In this document: positions 1 to 10,084 of the stretch, piece by piece
Layout: every line of letters starts with the position of its first letter
Position numbering within the stretch: the stretch's first letter is position 1
Assembly (NCBI RefSeq): GCF_000526495.1
Contig: NZ_JAGE01000002.1
Span: forward strand, 434,001 to 498,000
DNA from: Ruminiclostridium josui JCM 17888
GTDB lineage: Bacteria; Bacillota; Clostridia; Acetivibrionales; DSM-1351
Reading direction: 5' to 3'
DNA length: 64,000 nt
Program-made: the position numbers and the translations under genes
Notes under the pieces: model-generated
What the model saw: the letters and a program-made list of their open reading frames with translations, nothing else
Told to the model about the DNA's origin: nothing
Database searches by the model: none

Positions 1-505
1 TCTGAAAAAAAATAACAATGATAGTGAGAAGGCTAAGGATTTTGTCAGACAACTTTTTGAAAATGTACCGGTTCTGGACTCAGGAGCCAGAGGTGCAACA
101 ACTACCTTTGTTGAACGCGGTTTAGGCGATGTATTAATAGCGTGGGAAAATGAAGCCTTTCTTTCGATAAATGAGCTTGGAAAGGATAAATTTGAGATTG
201 TAATACCGTCGGTGAGTATTTTGGCTGAACCTCCGGTTTCTGTAGTTGATTCCGTTGTTGATAAAAAAGGTACAAGAAAGATTGCAGAAGCATATCTTCA
301 ATACCTCTATAGTGATGAAGGTCAGGAAATAGCAGCAAAAAACTACTACAGACCAAGAAATCAGAATATTGAAAAGAAATATGCAACACAGTTCCCAAAA
401 ATCAATCTATTTACTATAGACGAAGTTTTTGGAGGCTGGAACAAAGCTCAACAGGAGCATTTCAGCGATGGAGGAGTCTTTGACCAAATTTACATAAAAA
501 AATAA
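1..505 (+). CDS. sbp: sulfate-binding protein, C-terminal part (gene starts before the window)
   Basis: The reading frame is open from base 2 to the stop at 503-505, so this is the last ~167 residues of a periplasmic-type binding protein. It shows the Sbp/CysP family pattern of a Gly-Ala-Arg-Gly-Ala-Thr-Thr-Thr sulfate-loop segment, a [11 protein letters not shown] motif and a [11 protein letters not shown] helix near the C-terminus. In this family the lipoprotein or secreted protein captures sulfate (or thiosulfate) outside the membrane and hands it to CysT/CysW. It lies 21 bases before cysT, which fixes its role. The signal peptide is outside the window. Confidence 0.93.
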   Translation, partial: LKKNNNDSEKAKDFVRQLFENVPVLDSGARGATTTFVERGLGDVLIAWENEAFLSINELGKDKFEIVIPSVSILAEPPVSVVDSVVDKKGTRKIAEAYLQYLYSDEGQEIAAKNYYRPRNQNIEKKYATQFPKINLFTIDEVFGGWNKAQQEHFSDGGVFDQIYIKK

Positions 506-526
506 TGAAGAATTGGAGGTGAAATT

Positions 527-1372
527 ATGAATCTTATAATAAAGCCGTCAAAAATCAAGCAGCCAAGTGTTATACCCGGCTTTGGAATTACCATGGGAAT
601 TTCACTTCTGTATTTAGCACTTTTGGTGCTGATTCCAATATCAATGGTATTTGTCAATAGCTCAAGTTTGGGCCTAAAAAACTTTATGGATATTGCATTA
701 AGCAGTAGGGTGATAGCATCGCTGAAAATTTCTTTTGGTACATCGTTTCTTGCAGCTACAATAAATGCAATATTTGGACTTCTTTTGGCTTGGGTTCTGC
801 AGCGATATACCTTCCCATTCAAGAAGATTGTAGATGGCTTGATTGACTTACCATTTGCATTACCAACAGCAGTTGCCGGCATCTCCCTTACAACTCTTTA
901 TGCACCAAATGGATGGATAGGAAGGCTTCTGGAGCCAATGGGCATAAAAGTATCCTATACGACTATTGGAATAACTGTGGCATTAATATTTATTAGTTTT
1001 CCATTTGTAGTCAGAACAGTTCAGCCGGTTCTGCAGAGTATAGACAGAGAAGTGGAGGAGGCAGCAGCCTGTCTTGGAGCAAGCAGATTTCAAACCTTTT
1101 GCAAAATTATAATCCCGGAACTTTTTCCTTCTATCATTACAGGGTTTGCACTATCCTTTGCAAGAGCCTTGGGTGAATATGGCTCTGTAGTGTTTATATC
1201 AGGAAACATGCCTATGAAAACAGAAATAACACCGCTTCTCATAAGATCAAAACTTGAACAATATGATTATGCTGGTGGAACAGCAGTTGCAGCAATTATG
1301 CTCATAATTTCTTTTTTAATGCTGTTAACCATAAATTTCTTTCAGTGGTGGGCAGTTAACAGGCATAAATAA
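527..1372 (+). CDS. cysT: sulfate ABC transporter permease CysT
   Basis: Integral membrane permease of 281 residues for sulfate/thiosulfate import. About six hydrophobic segments are visible. The EAA loop (EEAAACLGASRFQTF, then an ALGEYGSVVF segment) that contacts the ATPase is present around residues 180-225. The start is an ATG with GGAGGTG 8 bases upstream. It follows the binding protein and precedes its paralogue cysW, the standard order of Sbp-CysT-CysW-CysA transporters. The two permeases form a heterodimer in the membrane. Length is normal for the family. Confidence 0.95.
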   Translation: MNLIIKPSKIKQPSVIPGFGITMGISLLYLALLVLIPISMVFVNSSSLGLKNFMDIALSSRVIASLKISFGTSFLAATINAIFGLLLAWVLQRYTFPFKKIVDGLIDLPFALPTAVAGISLTTLYAPNGWIGRLLEPMGIKVSYTTIGITVALIFISFPFVVRTVQPVLQSIDREVEEAAACLGASRFQTFCKIIIPELFPSIITGFALSFARALGEYGSVVFISGNMPMKTEITPLLIRSKLEQYDYAGGTAVAAIMLIISFLMLLTINFFQWWAVNRHK

Positions 1373-1401
1373 TTTTTCAATACTTTATAAAGGAGGACAA
1401 A

Positions 1402-2283
1402 ATGGCAGGAAGCTTACCATTGAACAATAAGGTTCTTAATACATATCAGAAAAGTACCCCAAAGAATTCCGGGGCAGTGCGAATAATACTTACTGTACTG
1501 GCGTTACTCTTTTTTATACTAATGCTCTTAGTTCCGCTTATATCAGTATTTGTTAAAGCTTTCCAACAGGGAGCTAAGGTTTATATGGCAGCTATTAGTG
1601 ATTCTATGGCACTTGAAGCTATTAAACTAACATTACTTACAATAATTATAGTGGTTCCTATAAACACCGTATTTGGGCTTGTAGCTGCATGGGCTGTATC
1701 CAAGTTCAGATTCAAGGGGAAAAACCTTATTATAACTATTATAGATTTGCCTTTTGCTATTTCTCCCGTAGTAGCAGGATTGATATTTGTTTTGCTTTTT
1801 AGTACAAGCCATGGAATACTGGCTCCGGTATTAAATGAATTTGGTCTCAAAGTAATTTTTGCCCCTCCAGGGATAATTCTTGCTACATTATTTGTAACTC
1901 TACCTTTTGTAGCCAGAGAACTTATTCCACTTATGGAAGCACAGGGAACTTCTGAAGAAGAAGCAGCTCTGACATTGGGAGCAAGCGGCTTTAAAACATT
2001 TCTGCTTATTACTCTTCCGAATGTAAAGTGGGCATTGACCTATGGTATTATGCTTACGGCAGCAAGGGCAGCAGGAGAATTTGGCGCAGTATCAGTTGTG
2101 TCAGGACATATCAGAGGATTAACAAATACTGTTCCTCTGCACGTTGAAATATTGTACAACGAATACAAGTTTTCAGCTGCATTTGCAGTAGCCTCACTTT
2201 TGACAGTAATTGCAATTATTAACCTGATAATCAAAAATATCGCAGATTGGAAAATCAAACAGCAGGAAAAATATCAAAAATAG
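1402..2283 (+). CDS. cysW: sulfate ABC transporter permease CysW
   Basis: Second membrane subunit of the sulfate importer, 293 residues. It has a basic N-terminal tail of ~25 residues, then about six hydrophobic segments. The EAA loop (EEEAALTLGASGFKTF) is followed by ARAAGEFGAVSVVSGH, the CysW-type version of the motif. An AAAGGAGGA ribosome site precedes the ATG. It is paralogous to the CysT gene 29 bases upstream and should pair with it around CysA dimers. Nothing unusual is seen. Confidence 0.95.
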   Translation: MAGSLPLNNKVLNTYQKSTPKNSGAVRIILTVLALLFFILMLLVPLISVFVKAFQQGAKVYMAAISDSMALEAIKLTLLTIIIVVPINTVFGLVAAWAVSKFRFKGKNLIITIIDLPFAISPVVAGLIFVLLFSTSHGILAPVLNEFGLKVIFAPPGIILATLFVTLPFVARELIPLMEAQGTSEEEAALTLGASGFKTFLLITLPNVKWALTYGIMLTAARAAGEFGAVSVVSGHIRGLTNTVPLHVEILYNEYKFSAAFAVASLLTVIAIINLIIKNIADWKIKQQEKYQK

Positions 2284-2318
2284 CAAGGAAAATATAAAAG
2301 TAAATCGGAGTGTAAGTT

Positions 2319-3392
2319 ATGAGTATAGAATTATCAAATATTTCAAAGACATTTGAATCATTCAAGGCTCTCACTAATATTGATTTGAAAATAAATACCG
2401 GAGAGCTTGTGGCTTTACTAGGACCTTCAGGATCAGGTAAAACAACGCTTCTAAGGATTATCGCCGGACTTGAAACAGCAGACCAGGGGAGCATTCTGTT
2501 TGACGGAGAAGATAATACAGGTAAAAGTACACGAGATAGGAAAGTAGGTTTTGTTTTTCAGCATTATGCATTATTCAAGCATATGACAGTATTCGAAAAC
2601 ATTGCCTTTGGACTTAAGGTAAGGCCATCTAAAATAAGGCCAGGAAAAGAGGATATAGAAAAAAAGGTAAATGAGCTATTGTCTCTGGTAAAAATGGAAG
2701 AACTTGCAAAACGTTATCCTAGCCAACTATCAGGAGGACAGCGACAAAGGATAGCACTTGCAAGGGCGCTGGCTGTTGAACCTAGAGTGCTTTTACTGGA
2801 TGAACCCTTTGGTGCCTTGGATGCAAAAGTGAGGAAAGACCTTAGAAGATGGCTTAGAAAGCTTCATGATGAATATCCAATTACAAGTGTATTTGTTACA
2901 CATGACCAAGAGGAAGCACTTGACGTAGCAGACAGGATAGTAATTCTTAATCAAGGGAAAATAGAACAGATAGGTACTCCTGAGGAAGTATATGATAATC
3001 CGGCAAATCCCTTTGTTTATAACTTTTTGGGAAATGTAAATCTGTTTCACGGGAGAGTACATAACGGAAAAATAGAGCTTGGAAGCTTGACATTGGATTC
3101 TCCGGAACATTCCGAAGCCGTTGACAGGAATATCATTAGTTATATTCGCCCTCACGATATTGAAATAAGTCTAGAGCAAAATGGAAATGAATTCGTTGCA
3201 GCTGAGATTATATTTATTAGAGCAGTAGGGCCTATTGTTAACCTTGAAATGAAAAGATTAGACACCGGAGAATATGTAGAAGCTGAAATCAGCAAAGATT
3301 TATATAAAAAGCTTTTACTAAAGGAAAGGCAAACAGTTTATGTTAAGCCAAAGGATTTTAAAGTATTTATACCGGAAGATTATATGATATGA
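2319..3392 (+). CDS. cysA: sulfate ABC transporter ATP-binding protein CysA
   Basis: Cytoplasmic ATPase that powers sulfate uptake, 357 residues. It has Walker A (GPSGSGKTT, about residue 35), the LSGGQRQR signature (about 138), Walker B (LLLDEP) and the H-loop ([10 protein letters not shown]). A C-terminal TOBE-like regulatory domain (residues ~240-355) includes the family segment [10 protein letters not shown]. These are CysA/TupC-type features, and the Sbp-CysT-CysW context settles sulfate as the substrate. A small inverted repeat follows the stop codon, then the ROK gene. Confidence 0.95.
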   Translation: MSIELSNISKTFESFKALTNIDLKINTGELVALLGPSGSGKTTLLRIIAGLETADQGSILFDGEDNTGKSTRDRKVGFVFQHYALFKHMTVFENIAFGLKVRPSKIRPGKEDIEKKVNELLSLVKMEELAKRYPSQLSGGQRQRIALARALAVEPRVLLLDEPFGALDAKVRKDLRRWLRKLHDEYPITSVFVTHDQEEALDVADRIVILNQGKIEQIGTPEEVYDNPANPFVYNFLGNVNLFHGRVHNGKIELGSLTLDSPEHSEAVDRNIISYIRPHDIEISLEQNGNEFVAAEIIFIRAVGPIVNLEMKRLDTGEYVEAEISKDLYKKLLLKERQTVYVKPKDFKVFIPEDYMI

Positions 3393-3409
3393 AAAATTTT
3401 TTTGTATAC

Positions 3410-3429
3410 TTTTGCCTAAAATGGCAAAA
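3410..3429. repeat. inverted repeat before the ROK gene (possible operator)
   Basis: TTTTGCC (3410-3416) and GGCAAAA (3423-3429) are perfect 7-base arms around a 6-base loop, directly upstream of the ROK regulator start. The stem is short and no T-run follows, so a strong terminator is unlikely. A dyad in front of a ROK regulator could be its own operator; this is inference. Confidence 0.4.
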
Positions 3430-3446
3430 AGTCAGGAAGTGATTTG

Positions 3447-4643
3447 ATGATTGACAATAATATTTTCAGCGGGTTAAGCTCGGAATCAAAAAAGATATTC
3501 AGTTTAATACTACATATCAGGGCATCAACTAAGGGCACTCTGTCAGAGATATCGGACATAAAGCTCACAAGTTTGAACAGAATGATGCAGCCACTTGAAG
3601 AAATGGAACTCCTAGTAAAAGCAGAAACCGGAGAATCAACAGGAGGGCGAAAACCTGTTTTATATGATGTGAATCCTTCAGGTTACTACATAATCGGAAT
3701 AGATATATCCAGAACATATACACAAATTGTTCTAACAAATCTTAAAATGAAGCCAATAAAAAAATTCAGGTTTGATATGAACAAGGAATCCACTCCAAAA
3801 CTTGTACTTAGCAAAATACTAAGCTGGATAAAGGATGTAAATAGTAAGCTGAAAAAAGAAAACGGTACTATTATAGGTGTTGGGATAGGTACTGTAGGTC
3901 CTATTGATAAAAAAAGAGGGCTGATACTAAATCCTGAGAACTTTTTAGCTCCCGGTTGGGAGAATATACCCCTAAAATCAATATTTGAAAAAAGACTAGG
4001 AGTCCCGGTTGAAGTGGACAATGGAGCAAATGCTGCTGTACTTGCTGAAACAAATTTCGGAATTGCAAAAGGGATTAAAAATGTAATTTACATTAATTGT
4101 GGTATTGGGATAAGAATGGGGATTATTGCCTCAGGTCTCTTTGTAAGAAATATTAACGATGCAGAAGATGCATTTGCACATATGGTTGTTGATGCTAACG
4201 GTATGAAATGTTCCTGCGGAAATAAAGGCTGTATAGAAGCCTATTCATCTATATATTCTTTGGTTGAAAGATTTAAAAATCTAAATAAGAAAACCGACTC
4301 GGAAATTATACAAGATGAAATAACTTATGTTGAAATCTGTAAGGCTGCAGAAAGGATGGAAACTCCAGCTGTTGACGTTATAACGTATGCAGCGAAGTTT
4401 ATGGGTGAAGGGCTAGCCAATCTTATAAAGCTGCTCAATCCCGGTATTGTGATTTTAAGCGGTCCACTTATCATAAATTCTCAACTTTTTTATGATTTAT
4501 GTACAGATATAGCTTATAAAAAAAGTCATTTACAAAAAGACGGAAGAGTTATTTTCAACAGAGGAGGGCAATTTAATGAAATTGCCATTGCTATTGGTGC
4601 TAGTGCCATGGTATTGGAAAAGTTTTTAGGTAATGAGCTATAA
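3447..4643 (+). CDS. ROK-family regulator / sugar-kinase-like protein in the sulfate operon
   Basis: A 398-residue ROK protein. The N-terminal ~75 residues look like a winged helix-turn-helix. The ROK fold follows, with the phosphate-binding GIDISRTYTQIV segment, GVGIGTVGPID, VEVDNGANAAVLAE, and the zinc motif H-x10-CSCGNKGCIEAYSS. Such proteins normally sense sugars or sugar phosphates as repressors. Here the gene sits inside a sulfate assimilation operon between cysA and cysH, which is unusual. ATG 3447 is preferred over TTG 3444 because AGGAAG lies 7 bases upstream of the ATG. Its ligand and target cannot be read from the sequence. Confidence 0.85.
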   Translation: MIDNNIFSGLSSESKKIFSLILHIRASTKGTLSEISDIKLTSLNRMMQPLEEMELLVKAETGESTGGRKPVLYDVNPSGYYIIGIDISRTYTQIVLTNLKMKPIKKFRFDMNKESTPKLVLSKILSWIKDVNSKLKKENGTIIGVGIGTVGPIDKKRGLILNPENFLAPGWENIPLKSIFEKRLGVPVEVDNGANAAVLAETNFGIAKGIKNVIYINCGIGIRMGIIASGLFVRNINDAEDAFAHMVVDANGMKCSCGNKGCIEAYSSIYSLVERFKNLNKKTDSEIIQDEITYVEICKAAERMETPAVDVITYAAKFMGEGLANLIKLLNPGIVILSGPLIINSQLFYDLCTDIAYKKSHLQKDGRVIFNRGGQFNEIAIAIGASAMVLEKFLGNEL

Positions 4644-4671
4644 GAGATAATTCTTGAAAGGAGAAATTAAA

Positions 4672-5394
4672 ATGATACAACTTGATTTAAAAGCACTAAA
4701 CTCAGAAAACAAAAGTGCGGAAGAAGTTATAAGTTACATTCTGAAAATAATGGGGCCTTCTAATATAGCACTGGCTTCCAGCTTGTCAATAGAGGATCAG
4801 GTGCTTACACACATGATTTTAAATATTAACCCTAAAGCTAGGATATTCTTCATAGACACGGGAAGACATTTTCAAAAGACCTATGACCTTATGGAAGAAA
4901 CAATGCGCTCTTATAAGTTTAACTATGAGGTATATGCTCCTGAAAGTGGAGATATTGAAGAAGCTGTATCACAGCTAGGACCGAATTTTTTCTATGACAG
5001 TGTTGATTCAAGAAAAAAATGCTGTGAAATCAGAAAGGTCAAACCTCTAAAAAGAGTACTTGCTACTGTAGACGGATGGATATGTGGTTTGAGAAGAGAA
5101 CAATCACCTACCCGACAAAACATGGAAATTTTTGAATGGGATGAGGGCAATTCCATTTACAAAATTAATCCTATTGTATTTTGGTCAGAAGAAGATGTGT
5201 GGAAATATATTAAAGCCCATAACATTCCTTACAGCAATCTGTATAGGAACGGATTTCGCAGTATCGGATGTCAGCCATGTACCAGAGCCGTACAGCCCGG
5301 TGAAGATGTGCGAAGCGGAAGATGGTGGTGGGAGGATCCTGATAAAAAAGAATGTGGTCTCCATTTGGGAACAACACAGTCAATAAAGTATTAA
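4672..5394 (+). CDS. cysH: adenylyl-sulfate (APS) reductase, [4Fe-4S] type
   Basis: Reduces activated sulfate to sulfite in assimilation. Residues 1-240 carry the N-type ATP-pyrophosphatase fold ([23 protein letters not shown]). The Cys pair C117-C118 and C200-x2-C203 are the four ligands of the [4Fe-4S] cluster that marks APS-using enzymes, and ECGLH with C228 is the catalytic cysteine motif. PAPS reductases lack the cluster, so this enzyme should use APS directly with thioredoxin. The start is ATG 4672 behind AAAGGAGA; an upstream TTG at 4654 overlaps that ribosome site and is unlikely. The cysDN genes follow immediately. Confidence 0.94.
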   Translation: MIQLDLKALNSENKSAEEVISYILKIMGPSNIALASSLSIEDQVLTHMILNINPKARIFFIDTGRHFQKTYDLMEETMRSYKFNYEVYAPESGDIEEAVSQLGPNFFYDSVDSRKKCCEIRKVKPLKRVLATVDGWICGLRREQSPTRQNMEIFEWDEGNSIYKINPIVFWSEEDVWKYIKAHNIPYSNLYRNGFRSIGCQPCTRAVQPGEDVRSGRWWWEDPDKKECGLHLGTTQSIKY

Positions 5395-5432
5395 AGCAGT
5401 ATATAAAAATATTCATTAAATGGAGGTTTGCT

Positions 5433-6314
5433 ATGAATCACTTAGATAAATTGGAGGCACAGAGTGTTTACATATTAAGAGAAGCGTACAGAGAATTTAA
5501 AAATATATGCATGCTCTGGTCTATAGGAAAAGATAGTACAGTTCTTTTATGGTTGGCAAGAAAGGCTTTTTTCGGTCATGTACCAATACCTCTTGTTCAT
5601 ATTGATACACATTATAAGATTCCTGAGATGATAAAATACAGAGACGAACTGGCGCTAAAGTGGAAACTAACCATGGTTTACGGTGAAAACAGTGAAGCAT
5701 TGGCACATAAAAACACCTTCCCAGACGGAAAGACAGACCGCATAACCTGCTGCCAGCAACTTAAATCAGAAGCATTAAAAAATACACTATCAGGTGAGTG
5801 GAACAGGTATATTATGGACCATGCAACTGGTAAATACGTTTTAGATAAAAATAGAGAAAAGTACACCGGAGTTATTGTAGGTGTGAGGGCGGATGAAGAA
5901 GGCAGTCGGTCAAAAGAAAGGTACTTTTCACCAAGAGACAAAGAAAACGACTGGGATGTGGGAGATCAGCCGCCGGAATTCTGGAATCAGTTCAAAACTG
6001 ATTTTGCTCCGGGGACACATATCAGAATTCATCCTCTTCTGGATTGGACGGAATTAAATATTTGGGAGTACATAGAGAGGGAGAATATCCCTATTACATC
6101 ACTATATTTTGATCAGGGCAACGGAAAACGATACAGGTCCCTTGGCTGCTACCCTTGCACATCTCCTGTAGAATCCACAGCACGAAATGTAAGTGAGATA
6201 ATTGATGAATTAAAGAGCGGCAAATTTGCAAATATAGCAGAAAGATCAGGTCGTGAACAGGATAAGGATGACGGCGGCGGACTTGAAACACTTCGTAGGG
6301 GAGGTTATATGTAA
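5433..6314 (+). CDS. cysD: sulfate adenylyltransferase subunit 2 CysD
   Basis: Catalytic small subunit of ATP sulfurylase, 293 residues, making APS from sulfate and ATP with CysN. It has the PP-loop-like [17 protein letters not shown], the [11 protein letters not shown] segment, the R-x-D motif in [20 protein letters not shown], and the C-terminal [14 protein letters not shown] and [15 protein letters not shown] family signatures. TGGAGG precedes ATG 5433; the open frame runs upstream but without a ribosome site. The stop codon overlaps the start region of cysN, so the two are translationally linked. Confidence 0.95.
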   Translation: MNHLDKLEAQSVYILREAYREFKNICMLWSIGKDSTVLLWLARKAFFGHVPIPLVHIDTHYKIPEMIKYRDELALKWKLTMVYGENSEALAHKNTFPDGKTDRITCCQQLKSEALKNTLSGEWNRYIMDHATGKYVLDKNREKYTGVIVGVRADEEGSRSKERYFSPRDKENDWDVGDQPPEFWNQFKTDFAPGTHIRIHPLLDWTELNIWEYIERENIPITSLYFDQGNGKRYRSLGCYPCTSPVESTARNVSEIIDELKSGKFANIAERSGREQDKDDGGGLETLRRGGYM

Positions 6315-6315
6315 T

Positions 6316-8082
6316 ATGGACAATAGAGAGCAAATGAACATAGTAATTGTAGGCCATGTGGACCATGGAAAAAGTACGGTAATAGGAAGGCTGCTGGCAG
6401 ACACCGGTTCACTGCCCGAAGGTAAGCTGGAATCGGTTAAGGAATATTGCAGAAAAAATTCCAGACCCTTTGAATATGCATTTCTCTTAGATGCACTAAA
6501 AGACGAACAGGCACAGGGGATTACCATTGACACTGCTAGATGCTTTTTTAAGACAAATAAAAGAGACTATATTATAATCGATGCACCGGGCCATATAGAA
6601 TTTCTAAAAAATATGGTAACGGGTGCATCCAGAGCAGAAGCAGCGCTTTTAGTAATAGATGCCAATGAGGGAATTAAGGAGAACTCTAAGCGTCACGGAC
6701 ACATTGTTTCAATGCTTGGAATAAAGCAGGTTGTGGTTTTAGTTAATAAAATGGATTTGGTAGACTTTAATAAAGATGTTTATAAATCTATAACCGAAGA
6801 ATTTACAGAATTCCTGAGTAAAATCAATATAAAACCCATAAACTTCATTCCTATAAGTGCATTTAACGGAGACAATATTGCAGATAAATCCTGTCTCACA
6901 TCATGGTATGACGGTCCTACAGTACTGGCGCAGTTAGATTCATTTGAAAACAGGAAGGAAGATATTCAACTACCCTTCCGTATGCCAGTACAGGATATCT
7001 ACAAGTTTACCGAGGAAAATGACCACAGAAGAATTGTTGCAGGTACTATTCTCAGCGGAACCATAAAGGCAGGTGATGAGGTGGTTTTCTTGCCTTCAAA
7101 AAAGAAGAGTGTTGTAAACAGTATTGAAGGCTTTAATGTAGTCCCTACGGACAAAGCAGCTGCCGGACAGGCAATAGGTTTAACACTTAAAACACAAATA
7201 TACATAAAAGCAGGAGAACTAATGGTCAGAGCTGATGAAGTTCAGCCGGTTTTGAGCTCACGCTTCAGAGTAAATATTTTTTGGGTAGGTAAATTTCCAC
7301 TAATTAAAAATAAAAATTACAAACTTAAGATAGGAACTTTAAGGATTACAGTAAAGCTAGCAGAAATTCTGAATATAATCGACGCAGCAGAACTGAATAT
7401 AAATACCGTCAAGAACCAGGTAGAAAGACATGATGTGGCAGAGTGCATACTTGAAACAGTAAAGCCTATTGCCTTTGACCCTATTTCCCAAATGGAAACA
7501 ACCGGCAGATTCGTAATTGTGGATAATTATGAAATATCAGGGGGAGGAATTATTCTTGAGGGTGTTTCAGAAAAAGGTGATACATTACATAGTCAAATAA
7601 GTGAAAAAGAATTTTTATGGGAGCAGGGGCTGGTTTCGCCAAATATGAGAGAAGACTTGTATGGTCACAAAGGAATATTCGTTGTTTTAACCTCTGGTAA
7701 TGAAGAATACGTACAGTCTATACACCAGAATGGAAAAGAACTTGAGTACAAATTATTCAAATCAAATCATATAACCTGCTATTTAGGTATACCAAGCGCT
7801 GAAACTCCATTAGCTTCCGGTGATAGGGACAGTCAGATACTGCAGATTGGTGAACTTGCCGAAATATTTACCAATGCCGGGCAAATATTTATTACTTCTG
7901 TATTCAATTTGGATGATTATGAAGCGGAAAAACTAAAGCTGCTGATTCGGAATCATGAAGTAAGAATTATTAATATTGGAGAATCGCCATTTAACAACTT
8001 TATACCTGATGCACATATCAAGGATTCTGACAATGAGAGGATTGTTGATTCGCTATATGATTTACTTAAAAGCAAAAAGTAA
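6316..8082 (+). CDS. cysN: sulfate adenylyltransferase subunit 1 CysN with a degenerate APS-kinase domain
   Basis: Regulatory GTPase of ATP sulfurylase, 588 residues. Residues 1-420 are an EF-Tu-like GTPase with GHVDHGKST (G1), DAPGHIEF (G3) and NKMD (G4), plus two beta-barrel domains ending at [14 protein letters not shown]. Residues ~435-588 align in pattern with the APS kinase part of CysNC fusions (LYGHKG, then [20 protein letters not shown]), but the P-loop is gone: the position of G-S-G-K-S reads S-G-N-E-E. The kinase should therefore be inactive, which fits an APS-type CysH that needs no PAPS. ATG 6316 follows AGGGGAGG and starts just after the cysD stop. Confidence 0.93.
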   Translation: MDNREQMNIVIVGHVDHGKSTVIGRLLADTGSLPEGKLESVKEYCRKNSRPFEYAFLLDALKDEQAQGITIDTARCFFKTNKRDYIIIDAPGHIEFLKNMVTGASRAEAALLVIDANEGIKENSKRHGHIVSMLGIKQVVVLVNKMDLVDFNKDVYKSITEEFTEFLSKINIKPINFIPISAFNGDNIADKSCLTSWYDGPTVLAQLDSFENRKEDIQLPFRMPVQDIYKFTEENDHRRIVAGTILSGTIKAGDEVVFLPSKKKSVVNSIEGFNVVPTDKAAAGQAIGLTLKTQIYIKAGELMVRADEVQPVLSSRFRVNIFWVGKFPLIKNKNYKLKIGTLRITVKLAEILNIIDAAELNINTVKNQVERHDVAECILETVKPIAFDPISQMETTGRFVIVDNYEISGGGIILEGVSEKGDTLHSQISEKEFLWEQGLVSPNMREDLYGHKGIFVVLTSGNEEYVQSIHQNGKELEYKLFKSNHITCYLGIPSAETPLASGDRDSQILQIGELAEIFTNAGQIFITSVFNLDDYEAEKLKLLIRNHEVRIINIGESPFNNFIPDAHIKDSDNERIVDSLYDLLKSKK

Positions 8083-8162
8083 TTATTGACTATTAGGAGT
8101 AAAGTAAGATATATTTACCTGAAAAGGTGACATTTTTTTAATTAAAATGGAGTTGAGTAGAT

Positions 8163-9026
8163 ATGGGACAGGTAAATTACAAGGAATTGAAAAATGGAGG
8201 ATTCATTCAGCAGGTTCAAAAAGATAACTTTTCTATGAGATTAGGCATTGCCGGTGGCCACATTAAGGCAGACCAGTTGCTTAAAGTTTATGAAATCGCA
8301 AAGAAATACGGGCAAGGTTATATACATATGACTTCAAGACAAAGTATTGAAATTCCATATATTAAGCTTGAAGATATTGAAACAGTCAAGAGAGAACTTG
8401 CTGAGGCAGAATTGTACCCTGCTGCCAGCGGACCAAGAGTAAGAACAATTACAGCTTGTCAGGGAAACAGTGTTTGTAAGAATGGGCTTATAGATTCAGC
8501 CGACCTTGCAAAGGAGTTTAGCGAGAGGTATTACGGAAAGGAATTACCTCATAAATTCAAGCTTGGAATCACAGCCTGCACAAATAACTGTCTTAAAGCA
8601 GAAGAAAATGATCTTGGGGTAAAGGGAGCTATTAAACCAGTATGGAGTAAAAATAATTGTACCTATTGCGGTCTGTGTGAAGCTGTTTGTCGACATAAGG
8701 CCATAACTATTGATAAAGAGGTTAAAGGTTTTTCATATGATGAATCTTTATGCAAATATTGCGGGAAATGTGTAAAAGGGTGTCCTAAAGGAGCATATGA
8801 AGGTGAAAGTGGTTTTATCGTTTACTTTGGAGGCCTGTTCGGAAATAGAATAGCAATAGGAAAACAGCTTCTCCCAATTGTATTCCCAAAAGATAAGTTG
8901 TTTGACATTATTGATGTCACTCTTGGATTTTTTGAAAAGAATGCTAAAAAGGGTGAGCGTTTCAGATACACTCTTGATCGGGTTGGATGGGAATTATTTG
9001 AAAAGGAACTGGAAGGAGTTTTGTAA
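8163..9026 (+). CDS. compact siroheme-[4Fe-4S] sulfite reductase with two ferredoxin clusters
   Basis: A 287-residue member of the nitrite/sulfite reductase superfamily. An N-terminal ferredoxin-like half (GGFIQQVQKDNFSMRLGIAGG) is followed by the siroheme/4Fe-4S ligands C99-x5-C105 and C139-x3-C143, then two [4Fe-4S] ferredoxin motifs (C166-x2-C-x2-C-x3-C176 and C197-x2-C-x2-C-x3-C207). Small anaerobe enzymes of this type reduce sulfite to sulfide. Its place right after cysHDN points to the assimilatory step. No other sulfite reductase subunit lies in the operon. Annotators sometimes call such proteins AsrC-like; I leave the symbol empty. Confidence 0.88.
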   Translation: MGQVNYKELKNGGFIQQVQKDNFSMRLGIAGGHIKADQLLKVYEIAKKYGQGYIHMTSRQSIEIPYIKLEDIETVKRELAEAELYPAASGPRVRTITACQGNSVCKNGLIDSADLAKEFSERYYGKELPHKFKLGITACTNNCLKAEENDLGVKGAIKPVWSKNNCTYCGLCEAVCRHKAITIDKEVKGFSYDESLCKYCGKCVKGCPKGAYEGESGFIVYFGGLFGNRIAIGKQLLPIVFPKDKLFDIIDVTLGFFEKNAKKGERFRYTLDRVGWELFEKELEGVL

Positions 9027-9932
9027 ATGATATATGATGTAATTATTGTTGGGAAAGGACCGGCAGGCCTGTCCGCTGCCATTTATACAGTCAGAGCAAA
9101 CTTAAAAACACTTGTGATAGGTAAGAATGATAGCGGACTATATAAAGCCTCCAAAATAGAAAATTATTTTGGATTTTCAGAGGCTGTTAGCGGCAGAGAT
9201 TTATTAAAAGCAGGTGAACTTCAAGCTCAAAGACTGGGAGCAGAAATTACGGATGAAGAAGTAATGGAAATTAAAAAGACAGACAATTTTGAGATTATTA
9301 CACGTGAAAAGAGCTATTTTGCAAAAACAGTTTTATTGGCAAGCGGCCAGCCCCAGAAAAAACTATCAATAGATGGGCTCAAGGAAATGGAAGGAATAGG
9401 GGTGAGCTACTGCACAACCTGTGACGGCTTTTTTTACAGGGGCTTGAAGGTTGGAGTTCTCGGCAATAAGGATTTTGCAATACATGAAGCTAGAGAGTTA
9501 AAAGCTTTTACCAATGATATCACCATATATACAAATGGAAAAGAACTGGAATGCAAGGACGATTATGATAAATTACATAAGGATTTTAGAATAGAGAAAA
9601 AGCCAATTCAAAAGCTTCACGGAAAAGAATGTCTTGAGGAAATACATTTTACCGATGGCTCTTTTGAAAAGTTGGATGGATTGTTTATAGCAAATGATAT
9701 TGCTTCTAGTATTAATTTTGCAAAAAAGCTTGGAGTATTGACAAAAGGTGCATCTATTATTGTGGATGAAAACCAGAAAACCAACATTGACGGTCTATAC
9801 GCAGCAGGCGACTGCACCGGCGGCTTTAAGCAGGTAGCTACGGCAGTTGGTCAGGGCGCACTGGCTGCCGGAAAAATTACTGAATATGTTAGGAGAGAAG
9901 ATTTAATTAACAAACAATTAACATTCTCTTAA
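9027..9932 (+). CDS. thioredoxin-reductase-like FAD flavoprotein
   Basis: A 301-residue pyridine-nucleotide disulfide oxidoreductase. It has the FAD-binding GKGPAGLSAAIYTVRA motif near the N-terminus, the redox pair C129-x2-C132 in CTTCDGFF, a second FAD motif (DGLYAAGDCTGGFKQV) near residue 262, and the GQGALAA helix. The NADPH-binding middle lacks a perfect GxGxxA (it reads VLGNKDFAIHEA), so the electron donor is uncertain. The ATG abuts the sulfite reductase stop codon, so the pair is co-translated. It likely supplies electrons for sulfite reduction, directly or through a thioredoxin that also serves CysH. Confidence 0.85.
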   Translation: MIYDVIIVGKGPAGLSAAIYTVRANLKTLVIGKNDSGLYKASKIENYFGFSEAVSGRDLLKAGELQAQRLGAEITDEEVMEIKKTDNFEIITREKSYFAKTVLLASGQPQKKLSIDGLKEMEGIGVSYCTTCDGFFYRGLKVGVLGNKDFAIHEARELKAFTNDITIYTNGKELECKDDYDKLHKDFRIEKKPIQKLHGKECLEEIHFTDGSFEKLDGLFIANDIASSINFAKKLGVLTKGASIIVDENQKTNIDGLYAAGDCTGGFKQVATAVGQGALAAGKITEYVRREDLINKQLTFS

Positions 9933-10084
9933 TAGATGTAAATATGGTTTGCATATTATTATAATTTCGTTAAAGGTGAGTAGTTAGTAAATAACTAAGT
10001 TAACATACATGATGCAACTGCATTTGGCTTTGTTTCCTATACGGTTAACGAGACTTTTAACATAATCCGAAACTGATTAAGTTT

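Noticed and set aside
5132-5386. ORF overlapping cysH in another frame
   Set aside because: Lies wholly inside a well-supported CysH gene, has no ribosome site and no family pattern.
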